A stretch of DNA of 32,123 nt from an uncultured Clostridium sp. (GCA_900555045.1 USJW01000051.1:1-32123), one strand, 5' to 3'; positions 24,138-32,123 are shown, counted from the first letter of the stretch. Program-made: numbers and translations. Notes: generated from the letters alone by a model not told the origin.

Positions 24138-24157
24138 GGGAAGAAAGACGGTATCCT
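24129..24157 (+). promoter_or_regulatory. Candidate promoter of the MFS-PHP pair
   Basis: TTGAAT (24129-24134) and TATCCT (24152-24157) have 17-bp spacing. The weak -10 is what one expects of an activator-dependent promoter. It overlaps the divergent AraC promoter, so the regulator could control both. Confidence 0.4.
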
Positions 24158-24226
24158 GTTACTGAAAGCCTCTTTCTGAAAAGGATGGCGGGTTTCAGCA
24201 AAAAGGTTATGATTCAGGAGGACACG

Positions 24227-25426
24227 ATGTATCAGTTGTTATTAGTAATTATTTATCTGGCTTTTATCAGCCTTGGGCTTCCGGACGCGCTGCTGGGTTC
24301 GGTCTGGCCTTCCATGTACGGGGAATTGGACGCAGCGGTATCCTATGCGGGAATCATCAGTATGATTATTGCAGGCGGAACCATCATATCCAGTATCCTG
24401 AGTGACCGGCTTATCAGAAGGATGGGGACCGGCGCAGTGACAGCGCTGAGTGTGGCCATGACAGCGGCTGCCCTGTTCGGTTTTTCATCCTCCCGGACCT
24501 TTCTTCAGCTATGTATTTGGGGGATTCCCTATGGATTAGGGGCAGGCAGTGTGGATGCCGCGTTAAATAACTTTGTGGCCATACATTATAAATCGCGGCA
24601 TATGAGCTGGCTGCACTGCTTTTGGGGCATCGGGGCAACCGCAGGTCCCTATATCATGGGATTATGTCTTGCCAGAGGGCTAAGATGGAATTTTGGCTAT
24701 ATGTCAGTGGGAATCATCCAGGTTGTGCTGGTGGCGGTCCTTGTCCTGGCCCTGCCTTTGTGGAAATCGAAAAGAGGTTCCAAAGCAGAAAATGCAGACG
24801 CAGGTAAAAAGATAGGGATAGGCGGGGCATTGCGGCTTCCGGGAGCAAAGGCGGTCCTGGCGTCCTTTTTCTGTTACTGTTCCCTTGAAGCAACAGCAGG
24901 TCTCTGGGCCAGCAGTTACATGGTCCTTCACAAAGGGATATCGGCTGGGACGGCAGCAAAATGGGCCTCCCTTTTTTATCTGGGGATTACGGCAGGACGT
25001 CTGATATGCGGATTTGTTACGGACCGTATGGGTGACAGGAACATGGTGCGGTGCGGACAGGCGGCTGCATGCACGGGGGCTGTCCTGATGCTGGCGGCTG
25101 CCGGGGACAGGGCTGTGCTGGCCGGTCTTGTCATGGTAGGGCTTGGCTGCGCGCCTATTTATCCCAGCCTGCTTCATGAGACGCCGGATAATTTCGGTAC
25201 AGAGTACTCCCAGTCCATGATGGGGATGCAGATGGCCTGCGCGTATATGGGAAGCACGTTCATGCCCCCATTGTTCGGTTTGCTGGGAGAGCGTATAAGC
25301 ATTGGCCTGTATCCGGTATGCCTGCTGGCATTTGCCGGGTCCATGATCATGATGACAGAAAGGGTGGGAAGAATCCATGTTGGGAAAAACAATCGATTTA
25401 CACATGCACAGCTATTACAGCGATGA
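24227..25426 (+). CDS. Major facilitator superfamily transporter
   Basis: This 399-residue protein has about 12 hydrophobic helices. The MFS loop between helices 2 and 3 reads SDRLIRRMG, echoed in the second half by TDRMGDRN. The N-terminus (LAFISLGLPDALLGSVWP) resembles the fucose/galactose:proton symporter-like branch of MFS. ATG 24227 follows AGGAGG (24216-24221) by five bases, giving MYQLLLVIIYLAF; an in-frame ATG at 24185 lacks a comparable site. The 3' end overlaps the PHP-hydrolase gene by 50 bases, so transport and hydrolysis are probably linked. The substrate is not known; a sugar or phosphorylated compound is possible. Confidence 0.88.
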   Translation: MYQLLLVIIYLAFISLGLPDALLGSVWPSMYGELDAAVSYAGIISMIIAGGTIISSILSDRLIRRMGTGAVTALSVAMTAAALFGFSSSRTFLQLCIWGIPYGLGAGSVDAALNNFVAIHYKSRHMSWLHCFWGIGATAGPYIMGLCLARGLRWNFGYMSVGIIQVVLVAVLVLALPLWKSKRGSKAENADAGKKIGIGGALRLPGAKAVLASFFCYCSLEATAGLWASSYMVLHKGISAGTAAKWASLFYLGITAGRLICGFVTDRMGDRNMVRCGQAAACTGAVLMLAAAGDRAVLAGLVMVGLGCAPIYPSLLHETPDNFGTEYSQSMMGMQMACAYMGSTFMPPLFGLLGERISIGLYPVCLLAFAGSMIMMTERVGRIHVGKNNRFTHAQLLQR

Positions 25427-26282
25427 CGGGGAGTTTACACCGGAAGAACTGGTGAGGAAATGCAGCAGCAGCGGTATAAAGGTCATGGCCATAGCGGACC
25501 ATAACTCGGTGCGGGCCAATGCCCGGGGGAAGCTTGAAGCCGCAAAGGCAGGTATCACCTATATTCCGGCAATTGAAATTGACTGCACGTTCCGAGGGGT
25601 GAACCTGCACGTGCTGGGATATGGAATTGAGTATGAGAGTCCTGATTTTGCTGAAATAGAGGACAATATAGCTGCCCAGGGGACCGCGGCATCCCGGCAG
25701 ATGCTTTGGGCCACAAGGAAGATGGGATTCCAGGTTTCGGAACAGGAGATGGAGGAACTGGCAAAGAATAATTTTAATAAGGACATATGGACCGGGGAAA
25801 TGTTCGCCGAAGTACTGTTAGATAAACCTGAATACGCAGACCATCCCATGCTGCGGCCTTACCGTCCGGGCGGGAAGCGGGCTGATAATCCCTATGTGAA
25901 TTTTTACTGGGATTACTATTCACAGGGAAAATGCTGCTATGTGAAGATGGAATATCCGGATTTGGAGCAGGTGGTTGATATGGTCCACAGAAATAAAGGT
26001 TGTGCGGTACTGGCCCACCCCGGCGTTAACTTAAAGGGCCACAGCGGGCTGCTGGAGCCAATCATTGAAACCGGCCTGTTCGGAATAGAGGCGTTCAGCA
26101 GTTACCATTCGCCGGAGCAGGCAGCCTGTTATTATGAGGCGGCCAGGAGGAATGGGCTTATATACACATGCGGGAGCGACTATCATGGAAAGACAAAACC
26201 TTCCATCTGCCTGGGCGGGTATGTAAGCCTGGTGACGGATGAGGAAATATTAGGGCAGCTGGGAATGCTCATGGAGCGCTGA
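25377..26282 (+). CDS. PHP-domain metal-dependent phosphoesterase
   Basis: The 301-residue protein is a stand-alone PHP (polymerase and histidinol phosphatase) enzyme. Metal-binding motifs are in order: DLHMHS (H9, H11), D16, ADHNS (D41, H42), AIEID (E67), LAHPGV and CGSDYHG near residue 268. Relatives such as TrpH/YciV hydrolyse nucleoside 3',5'-bisphosphates or RNA 5' ends, and others act on small phosphoesters. It starts within the MFS gene, after AAAGGGTGGGAAG. With that transporter it may take up and cleave a phosphorylated or cyclic compound. The exact substrate cannot be read from the sequence. Confidence 0.88.
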   Translation: MLGKTIDLHMHSYYSDDGEFTPEELVRKCSSSGIKVMAIADHNSVRANARGKLEAAKAGITYIPAIEIDCTFRGVNLHVLGYGIEYESPDFAEIEDNIAAQGTAASRQMLWATRKMGFQVSEQEMEELAKNNFNKDIWTGEMFAEVLLDKPEYADHPMLRPYRPGGKRADNPYVNFYWDYYSQGKCCYVKMEYPDLEQVVDMVHRNKGCAVLAHPGVNLKGHSGLLEPIIETGLFGIEAFSSYHSPEQAACYYEAARRNGLIYTCGSDYHGKTKPSICLGGYVSLVTDEEILGQLGMLMER

Positions 26283-26353
26283 CATAGGAAATCAGTGACA
26301 AATGTCATTCTGGTAATGACGCCAGACATCTGGGAACCGCCGGGATAATTATC

Positions 26354-26359
26354 TATAAT
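26354..26359 (+). promoter_or_regulatory. Probable -10 element of the membrane-protein gene
   Basis: A perfect TATAAT lies 42 bases before the start at 26401. No good -35 was found at 16-18 bp upstream. GTCATT/AATGAC (26303-26319) forms a small inverted repeat a little further up, which could bind an activator. Confidence 0.4.
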
Positions 26360-26400
26360 AGAATCATGAAAAGGAAGTATCTGATGAAAGGGGAATGGAT

Positions 26401-29292
26401 ATGGAGATAATCATGATTTTATTAATCTGGCTGGTGGCTCCTTTTGCAGAAGCCGGTGTCATAATCGGACTGGCCATCGCCAATGGGCGTCATAAAAAGA
26501 GGATACAGGAACTGACCTGTCAGCTGGAACGCCAGAGGCTGTATGGTTTTGAGAGGGAGAAAACCAGGGCAGGGGAAATGCCGCCTGATCCGCCAAAACC
26601 TGAAACGCTGTCAGACGGATGGCTGGTGCCGGCATCCATAGTGAAAGCATCATGGGGCCAAACCGGGAAAACGATTGTAGTCCCACAGGAATATCCGAAT
26701 ACGGTCCATATCATAAACCGTAACAAGGGCCCTGAACCGGCCCCTGAACCGAATCCTAAGCCGAATCCTGAACTGTACCCTGAACCAGCCTCTGAACCGG
26801 ACCATCCCGTCCGGATCCGCAAAGCACAACCCTGCTTCTATCAAGGAACCGCGGCCCTGATCATCGGCGTTGTATTTGTGGTTCTGGCAGGGCTGATATT
26901 TGCCACCACTGCATGGCATGTACTTCCAAGCTATTGCAAGGTAATCATGGTATTGGGTTTTTCGGGTCTGTTCTTTGGCTCCAGCCTGCTGGCTGGGAAA
27001 ATCCTTAAGATTCAGAGGACCAGCCAGGCATTTTACATACTGGGAAGTATTTTTCTTTTCCTGACCGTCCTGACAGCTGGATATTTCGGCCTTATAGGGC
27101 CGGAGTTCATCCTTAAGGGACAGAACCGTTACCGGGTACTCTGGGTTGGCAGTATGGTGACCGAAATCGCCATGCTTGCAGGAACCAGGAAGTTCCGCGA
27201 CCGGCTTTATACCCAGTCCTGTTTCTGGGGAATGACGGTCAGCATGACCTTTCTTATGGGGGCATTGGGTCTGGGATACGCAGGCTGCCTTCATGTAATG
27301 GTATACTATTCCTTCCTGCTGCTTTTATGGGACAGGGGAATCAGAAAAAGACAGGGCTGGGCCGCAGCAAGGTTTTTAGATAAATTTTTACTGCCGGAAT
27401 TCATGGAAGCCGGATTGGGTTTCTTTGTAAACCTCCATTTCTGGATATTCAGCGGCCTTATGGCACTGGAGGCAGCGGCCGGATGGATGACCGGCATAAC
27501 CGGCTTTTCCTTATTAGGGACCGTACGGATAACTCCGTGGAGTACCCTTGCACTGGGCCTGACAGCAGCAGGGATATCGCTGAAAGCCCTGGGGGACAGG
27601 CGTATGGAAATGTGCGTCCTCCACAGCGTTTCCATGGCGGCATTTTTACAGTACGCAGGTTTCTGCCTGCCGTTTGGACCCATATATCAGATAGCTGCAG
27701 GTGCGTTCATGACCGGAGGATGGTTCCTGGCTGAGCGGAAAAAGGGAAGCCCTCTTTGCAGCCAGGCGGGCGGATGCGTTTTAACAGCGGCTCTCGCCAT
27801 TGATACGCTGATGCTTGTGGCCCAATCCCTGTCCCGGTATGACCTGGGGGCCCAGGCAGCCACATCCGCAGCAATCCTGCTTCTGGCAGCCGTGACAGCA
27901 TGGTGGGGCAGACAGTATCCAATCCTGCACAAAACCATACCGGTCATCCTTTACGCCCTGACCATGACGGCGGGAAAGATTCTGGCACAGGTTCCGGGAT
28001 TGGAACCGCGATATGATGTGATTGTATTTACCTACATCCTGATCATGGCTGTGTGGGATGTGCAAAGACGCGGCCGGTTTGGGGAGGCCATCCTGGTAAT
28101 AGGGACAATCGCACAGATTCTTTTTCAGATAAATGGACAAAAGCCTCTTCCGTTCTTCATCCTGTTGGCCGCATATCTTTTCCTATGGTCCTTCAGAAAG
28201 GAAGGGAAGCTGCAGGAGTGGTATGTTAAGGGAAGCTGCCTGTATTCTCTGGCAGGCGTCTATATCTTTGCCGGCAGTCTGACCGATAACGGTGTGGCGG
28301 TCATGATGTGGGTAACCGCTGCATATGGGGCTGAATACGCCGTCATGTGTTATCGGGGCCAGGCCAGGACATGGTTCTGGGATGGGGCCGGGCTGACCGT
28401 GTTCCTCTGTACAATGGCTGCATTTTATTGGAATCCCGGACTTTCTGTCTGGAACCTGATTCCCTGCCTGGCATCCTTTGCAGTATTCTATGTGATGTTT
28501 TACAGGGGAGGGAATATGTGGTTTCACCTGGCGGCGGCCATAGCCGTACTGCCGCTGCCGCTGGCAGCAGCCTTAAGGTACGGATGGACAGAGAACCAGG
28601 CCTGTGGTTTTACAGGGGCAGCGGTCCTTATATCGGGTATCCTGTTCCGGTATTACAGGCCAATCCTTAGACAGCGGGAAAATGTCCCGGCTGCTTGGGA
28701 TGTGGACTGGTTCCATATCCTGGTCATCCTGCCCCTGGTTTCCCTGGCACTTGACGCGGGAAGGGGCTGGAGATTTGCCTACACGGTTCTGGCAGTGCTT
28801 TATGTACTTCAGTATGCAGCGGTGAAGCCACTGAGGAAAGGTTCGCTTACCATTGCATCTGCCCTGGCAGTCCTTGCCTTCTGGATACAGCCGTATATCC
28901 AGTGGCCTGACCTTATCCGGCTGGAGGTACAGCTGGCGCCGGCGGCGTTGTTTAGCTGGTCCCTGGCCCGTATATGGAAGGAAGAGGCGTTCATTCCCTG
29001 GTTTCAGGCAGCCATCTGCTGCCTGTGCCTGGGGGCCATGATACTGGACGCGTTTTATACGGGAAATGTAGGCGATGCACTGATTCTGGAAGCGGTGTGC
29101 CTGGTAATCTTCCTGTGGGCGCATGTAAGGAAATGTGTAAGGTGGTTCCGTATTTCCGGCATCATCATCGTCACGGTGGCGCTGTATATGACAAAGAGCT
29201 TCTGGCTCAGCCTGTCCTGGTGGGTATACCTGCTGGCAGCAGGCCTGGGACTTATCATCTTTGCGGCGTACACGGAACTGAAAAAGCACTGA
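26401..29292 (+). CDS. Very large multi-pass membrane protein, unknown function
   Basis: This 963-residue protein is dominated by about 25-30 hydrophobic segments. Residues 1-26 form a first helix. A cytoplasmic or surface stretch to about residue 140 includes a Pro/Glu-rich repeat near 111-135 (PEPAPEPNPKPNPEL). The rest is nearly continuous membrane segments separated by short loops, often basic. ATG 26401 is preferred over ATG 26395 because AAAGGGG lies seven bases upstream. The overall look resembles DUF2157/DUF2339-type multi-helix proteins, but no diagnostic motif was recognised and no enzymatic residues stand out. It has its own promoter region and precedes a two-component system. Confidence 0.85.
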   Translation: MEIIMILLIWLVAPFAEAGVIIGLAIANGRHKKRIQELTCQLERQRLYGFEREKTRAGEMPPDPPKPETLSDGWLVPASIVKASWGQTGKTIVVPQEYPNTVHIINRNKGPEPAPEPNPKPNPELYPEPASEPDHPVRIRKAQPCFYQGTAALIIGVVFVVLAGLIFATTAWHVLPSYCKVIMVLGFSGLFFGSSLLAGKILKIQRTSQAFYILGSIFLFLTVLTAGYFGLIGPEFILKGQNRYRVLWVGSMVTEIAMLAGTRKFRDRLYTQSCFWGMTVSMTFLMGALGLGYAGCLHVMVYYSFLLLLWDRGIRKRQGWAAARFLDKFLLPEFMEAGLGFFVNLHFWIFSGLMALEAAAGWMTGITGFSLLGTVRITPWSTLALGLTAAGISLKALGDRRMEMCVLHSVSMAAFLQYAGFCLPFGPIYQIAAGAFMTGGWFLAERKKGSPLCSQAGGCVLTAALAIDTLMLVAQSLSRYDLGAQAATSAAILLLAAVTAWWGRQYPILHKTIPVILYALTMTAGKILAQVPGLEPRYDVIVFTYILIMAVWDVQRRGRFGEAILVIGTIAQILFQINGQKPLPFFILLAAYLFLWSFRKEGKLQEWYVKGSCLYSLAGVYIFAGSLTDNGVAVMMWVTAAYGAEYAVMCYRGQARTWFWDGAGLTVFLCTMAAFYWNPGLSVWNLIPCLASFAVFYVMFYRGGNMWFHLAAAIAVLPLPLAAALRYGWTENQACGFTGAAVLISGILFRYYRPILRQRENVPAAWDVDWFHILVILPLVSLALDAGRGWRFAYTVLAVLYVLQYAAVKPLRKGSLTIASALAVLAFWIQPYIQWPDLIRLEVQLAPAALFSWSLARIWKEEAFIPWFQAAICCLCLGAMILDAFYTGNVGDALILEAVCLVIFLWAHVRKCVRWFRISGIIIVTVALYMTKSFWLSLSWWVYLLAAGLGLIIFAAYTELKKH

Positions 29293-29369
29293 ACGGAAGA
29301 AACGCTGTAGGGAAGAAACATAGCCGGAAGAAGCATTGAACGGAAGAAGGCCTGAACAGAAGAAGCATT
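29291..29369 (+). repeat. Degenerate GGAAGAA repeat tract
   Basis: Immediately after the membrane-protein stop, GAACGGAAGAA (29291-29301, 29338-29348) and GAACAGAAGAA (29354-29364) recur. The longer unit GGAAGAAGCATT (29326-29337) returns with one change at 29358-29369. It may be a decayed duplication of the gene's 3' end or a purine-rich spacer. Confidence 0.5.
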
Positions 29370-29389
29370 CAAAGAAGGCCAGTATTCTT

Positions 29390-29418
29390 TTGACACATTG
29401 TTACAGAAAGGCTATAAT
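29390..29418 (+). promoter_or_regulatory. Perfect consensus promoter of the two-component genes
   Basis: TTGACA (29390-29395) and TATAAT (29413-29418) with exactly 17 bases between them match the housekeeping sigma-factor consensus at every hexamer base. It lies about 95 bases upstream of the kinase start. Confidence 0.85.
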
Positions 29419-29421
29419 CAA

Positions 29422-29443
29422 GGGGACAGGTTTTTCTGTCCCC
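29422..29443. repeat. REP-like hairpin at the transcription start
   Basis: GGGGACAG (29422-29429) pairs perfectly with CTGTCCCC (29436-29443) around a GTTTTT loop. It begins at the expected transcription start. The form resembles dispersed GGGGAC-type palindromes found in many clostridial genomes. T-rich sequence follows (TGATGTGTTTTT), so early termination is also possible. Confidence 0.55.
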
Positions 29444-29511
29444 TGATGTGTTTTTCAGGAAAAAGAAAAAGGGAAAACGGAAAGCAATAAGCTCTCCGGG
29501 GAGGTTCTGGA

Positions 29512-31158
29512 ATGTTGGATATCCTATTGAAAACCGCATATCTTTCAGCCATCATCCTGTCCTTGTACACGTCCGGATGGCTGCTGATAAAAGCAGATAA
29601 GAATAAGACCACCGGCGCATTGGCTGTCTGCCAGTTCCTTATCATTATATGGTGTATACCACAGATGTTCTCTTCCTTGTCGGTAACCAAAGGGATAAAA
29701 TACCTGACCTATGTGATTTCCTATGTGGGAATCAGCTTTATCGGGCCTGCGTGGCTGGTGTTTGCCTTCCTATACAGCAAAAGGAGGCTGGGGCATCTGG
29801 CGGAGGCTGTGCTGTTTGGTATTGGAGCAATTAATTATTCCTTTCTGCTGACCAATGAATACCATCATCTGTTCTATACAAGCTTTGAGATAGGGCAGGT
29901 GGTTTACGGGCCTGTCTTCTATGTCCACATGATTTACACCTATATCTGCGTGCTGGCGGGGATGGGGGTGGTGCTGATGGCATTCAGGAAGAATGCCGTC
30001 GCATTGCCGCATATAACGGTCATCCTTCTGTCGGCCGCGGTTCCCCTTGGGTTTAACCTGCTCTATATGACGGGTCTGGTAAAATCCGGTTTCGATCTGA
30101 CGCCTCCCGCATTTGCCTTGTCCAGCATCCTTATGCTGCTGGCCGTGTTCCGGTATGATTTCCTGGATGTGAATACCATGGCATTTGACCGGATGTTTGA
30201 TTCCATTGCAGAGGGTGTGGTGGTGTACAACCGGAGGGGGAAGGTTACATACTGCAACGGTGCTGCCGCGGGCTGGTTCGGCCTGAAAGCCGGGGACGGC
30301 GTGGATATGCTTTGGGCAATATTAAGGGAAAATGGAATCAGCCCGGAGGAGGCGGCGGAGGGGAAGGAAACGGTCATGACGCTGGGGGATGGTCCGGCCG
30401 GCCGGAAACTGGAGGTGAAACGTTATGCCTACAGGGACCGGAATGGCAAAAACATTGCCGGGGCAGTGATGTTTACCGATGTGGGTAAATATTACCAGCT
30501 TCTGGAGCAGGAGCAGGAACTGGCTGTGTCCAACCAGAAACTGGCCATTGAGCAGGAGCGCAACCGCATAGCCCAGGAGGTCCATGATACAACGGGCCAT
30601 ACCCTTACCATGATAAATTCCCTGCTGAAGCTGATACGTATTGAATATGAAAAAGACGGAAAGGAAGCCGGGGCGGATGAAACCGGAATCCCGGAATACC
30701 TGAGACAGGCCCGGGAACTGGCGGGCAACGGCATCCGGGAACTGCGCTGTTCCATCAACCATCTCAGGCAGTCCTCATCCTATGGACTGATAACCCAGGG
30801 CGTATACCAGCTGGCCCAAAGCGTGAAGGAGTTTGAGGTGGAGGTGGAGATACAGGGGGAGGACAGGGAGGCATATTCCCACCTTTCCCCGGTTGTGTAT
30901 GAGTGCCTGCGGGAAGCCATTACCAACTGCCTTAAGTATGCCCATGCCACCCACATGGACGTAATCCTTAAGTTTGGCAGCGGCTGCCTGAACCTGTACA
31001 TTTTTGATAATGGGGCAGGGTGCGGGGAGATACAGGAGGGCAATGGGATGCGCGGTATCCGCCAGAGGACAGAAGCGGCCGGGGGTACTGTCCGGACCAT
31101 ATCCGGCAATGGGGAAGGGTTCCAGATTTACATCCGGCTGCCGCTTGTCGCGGCATAA
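29512..31158 (+). CDS. Membrane sensor histidine kinase, 7TM-PAS-HisKA_3
   Basis: This 548-residue kinase has a seven-helix N-terminal membrane module (about residues 1-210). A PAS-type domain follows (about 220-330; FDSIAEGVVVYNRRGKVTYC), then a HisKA_3 dimerisation domain with the phosphoacceptor H358 in AQEVHDTTGHTL, and a HATPase domain (REAITNCLKYAHA; FDNGAGCGE; NGMRGIRQRTEAAGG). The HDxxGH form of the H-box is typical of NarL-partner kinases. GGGGAGG lies seven bases before the ATG. The response-regulator gene follows after 26 bases. The signal is unknown; a membrane or small hydrophobic ligand is plausible for 7TM sensors. Confidence 0.93.
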   Translation: MLDILLKTAYLSAIILSLYTSGWLLIKADKNKTTGALAVCQFLIIIWCIPQMFSSLSVTKGIKYLTYVISYVGISFIGPAWLVFAFLYSKRRLGHLAEAVLFGIGAINYSFLLTNEYHHLFYTSFEIGQVVYGPVFYVHMIYTYICVLAGMGVVLMAFRKNAVALPHITVILLSAAVPLGFNLLYMTGLVKSGFDLTPPAFALSSILMLLAVFRYDFLDVNTMAFDRMFDSIAEGVVVYNRRGKVTYCNGAAAGWFGLKAGDGVDMLWAILRENGISPEEAAEGKETVMTLGDGPAGRKLEVKRYAYRDRNGKNIAGAVMFTDVGKYYQLLEQEQELAVSNQKLAIEQERNRIAQEVHDTTGHTLTMINSLLKLIRIEYEKDGKEAGADETGIPEYLRQARELAGNGIRELRCSINHLRQSSSYGLITQGVYQLAQSVKEFEVEVEIQGEDREAYSHLSPVVYECLREAITNCLKYAHATHMDVILKFGSGCLNLYIFDNGAGCGEIQEGNGMRGIRQRTEAAGGTVRTISGNGEGFQIYIRLPLVAA

Positions 31159-31184
31159 TCACAAGGGAATAAGGGAGATACGGT

Positions 31185-31814
31185 ATGATAAAAGTAGTGA
31201 TTGCTGATGATATCCAGATATTGAGGCAGGGGCTTAAGGCCATCCTGGAGCAGGATGATGAGATAGAGGTGGCGGGACTGGCAGCGGATGGCAGGGAGGC
31301 GTGGCAGCTGTGCAGGAAGCTTAAGCCGGATGTGGTGCTGATGGATATGCGCATGCCCCAGTATGACGGGAGCTATGGAATTACCAGGATTAAGGCGGAT
31401 TTCCCGGACATACGGGTGCTGGTGCTCACCACCTTTGACGACAGGGAAACAGTGGATGCTGCCGTGCAGGGCGGGGCGGACGGATATATCCTTAAGGAGA
31501 TGGAAGATGATAAGGTCATACAGTCCGTGAAGGCTGTATGCGCGGGAATCCGCGTGTTCGGCGGAAGTGTGTTTGAAGGCATGCGCCGTCAGATGGCGCC
31601 GGCGGGAGCCGGACCTGGCCTGGACCTAACACCCAGGGAGCGGGATATCATGCGCCTGGTTGCCCAGGGCATGGATAACAGGGAGATAGCGGCAGGACTG
31701 TTCCTGGCAGAGGGGACCGTGCGCAATAATATATCCCGTCTCCTGGAAAAGCTGAAGCTGAAGGACAGAACCCAGCTGGCTGTATTTACAGTGAAAAACA
31801 ACCTGGATGTATGA
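31185..31814 (+). CDS. NarL/LuxR-family response regulator
   Basis: This 209-residue regulator has a receiver domain with acidic D8-D9, phosphoacceptor D54 (LMDMRMP), a TT pair in the fourth strand (LVLTTFDD) and the conserved lysine in YILKE. The C-terminal LuxR-type helix-turn-helix begins LTPRERDIMRLVAQG, followed by NREIAAGLFLAEGTVRNNIS. It is the obvious partner of the upstream kinase. GGGAG precedes the ATG. Its targets are not shown by the sequence; the divergent GntR-type gene or the membrane-protein gene are possibilities. Confidence 0.95.
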   Translation: MIKVVIADDIQILRQGLKAILEQDDEIEVAGLAADGREAWQLCRKLKPDVVLMDMRMPQYDGSYGITRIKADFPDIRVLVLTTFDDRETVDAAVQGGADGYILKEMEDDKVIQSVKAVCAGIRVFGGSVFEGMRRQMAPAGAGPGLDLTPRERDIMRLVAQGMDNREIAAGLFLAEGTVRNNISRLLEKLKLKDRTQLAVFTVKNNLDV

Positions 31815-31868
31815 TGCCCTCCGTGTACGGGGAATCCGCGCTGCCTGTATACCGGGGGCAGTCTGTCC

Positions 31869-32047
31869 TCATTCATCTTTCAGGCCGTGTCCGGTATTGC
31901 TGTTGACCTGCATTTTAAACAGTTCCACCGGTATATAGTGCTTACTGGATACCAGGACCCGGTGGTTTTCATCGTACAGGGTCTCCTGTATCAGGATAAA
32001 GGAAGGGTGCTGGGACAGCAGGTATTTGGCGGCTGTAAAATTACCTG
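31869..32047 (-). CDS. GntR-family regulator, UTRA-domain C-terminus (partial)
   Basis: On the minus strand a 58-codon open frame ends with TGA at 31871-31869 and runs without interruption to the adapter junction. The peptide includes FILIQETLYDENHRVLVSSK, then HYIPVELFKMQV. This is the final strand-strand-helix pattern of the UTRA ligand-binding domain of GntR/HutC regulators (xExLYDxxxxPVxxSxxYxP). The DNA-binding half and start codon lie beyond the sequenced end. It is convergent with the response-regulator gene, with 54 bases between them and no clear terminator. Confidence 0.7.
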
Positions 32048-32123
32048 AGATCGGAAGAGCGTCGTGTAGGGAAAGAGTGTAGATCTCGGTGGTCGCCGTA
32101 TCATTAAAAAAAAAAAAAAAAAA
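32048..32123. other. Illumina adapter and poly-A artefact
   Basis: From 32048 the sequence starts AGATCGGAAGAGCGTCGTGT and continues to 32105 as the reverse complement of the TruSeq universal adapter. Eighteen A residues (32106-32123) follow. This is library-derived sequence left at a contig end and not part of the genome. Confidence 0.98.

Noticed and set aside
31841..31861. Short stem CTGCC/GGCAG between the response regulator and the GntR-type gene as a terminator
   Set aside because: Only five pairs and no T-run on either strand.
1..32047. CRISPR arrays, tRNA or rRNA genes, insertion sequences, integrase sites
   Set aside because: No regularly spaced repeats, cloverleaf or ribosomal RNA sequence, or transposase-like or integrase-like protein was seen.

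Overview
The window looks like a contig end from a Gram-positive anaerobe of the Clostridia, most likely Lachnospiraceae (Enterocloster/Lachnoclostridium-like; inference). The reasons are strong GGAGG-type ribosome sites, TTGACA/TATAAT promoters, a perfect CcpA-type cre palindrome, a clostridial pyruvate phosphate dikinase, ferredoxin-linked 2-oxoacid metabolism, and GTG and TTG starts in a moderately GC-rich genome. The last ~76 bases are not genomic: positions 32048-32105 match an Illumina TruSeq adapter in reverse complement, followed by poly-A. Everything up to about 32047 reads as normal bacterial DNA.

Layout. (1) 1-7001: an AT-rich promoter, then a complete Opp/Dpp-type peptide ABC transporter (two permeases, a lipoprotein binding protein, two ATPases), translationally coupled to a metal-dependent amidohydrolase of the imidazolonepropionase/prolidase-like kind. 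(2) 7002-9410: a control region with a promoter set among repeated CCATTGC words, a PucR-family regulator, a PhzF-fold protein lacking the usual catalytic glutamate, and a strong terminator. (3) 9411-19563: one long co-directional operon: BCCT transporter, aconitase X large and small subunits, a second BCCT transporter, a 2[4Fe-4S] ferredoxin, 2-oxoacid:ferredoxin oxidoreductase alpha, beta and gamma, a fused ADP-forming acyl-CoA synthetase, and a RidA-type imine deaminase. (4) 19564-22914: a gene-poor control region (hairpin, cre site, 16-bp palindrome, extended -10 promoter), then ppdK, then a short promoter-terminator unit. (5) 23020-26282: a small putative secreted peptide, a divergent AraC regulator, an MFS transporter and a PHP-domain hydrolase. 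(6) 26401-31814: a very large multi-pass membrane protein of unknown function, then a 7TM-PAS histidine kinase with its NarL/LuxR response regulator. (7) 31869-32047: the C-terminal end of a GntR/UTRA regulator on the minus strand, cut by the adapter.

How the genes may work together. Region 3 reads as a self-contained energy-yielding catabolic route. Bacterial aconitase X enzymes are known as cis-3-hydroxy-L-proline dehydratases giving delta-1-pyrroline-2-carboxylate. That cyclic imine is in equilibrium with 5-amino-2-oxopentanoate, a 2-oxoacid. The oxidoreductase could decarboxylate it oxidatively to an acyl-CoA, reducing the ferredoxin encoded beside it. The ADP-forming synthetase would then recover ATP, leaving 4-aminobutyrate. 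RidA suits imine handling, the two BCCT carriers suit uptake of a zwitterion, and a PucR-family regulator suits amino-acid sensing (Bacillus PutR senses proline). The window has no pyrroline-2-carboxylate reductase and no D-proline reductase, which makes this reductase-free route the most interesting hypothesis here. The upstream peptide transporter plus dipeptidase-like amidohydrolase could feed it with imino-acid peptides, but that link is inference only.
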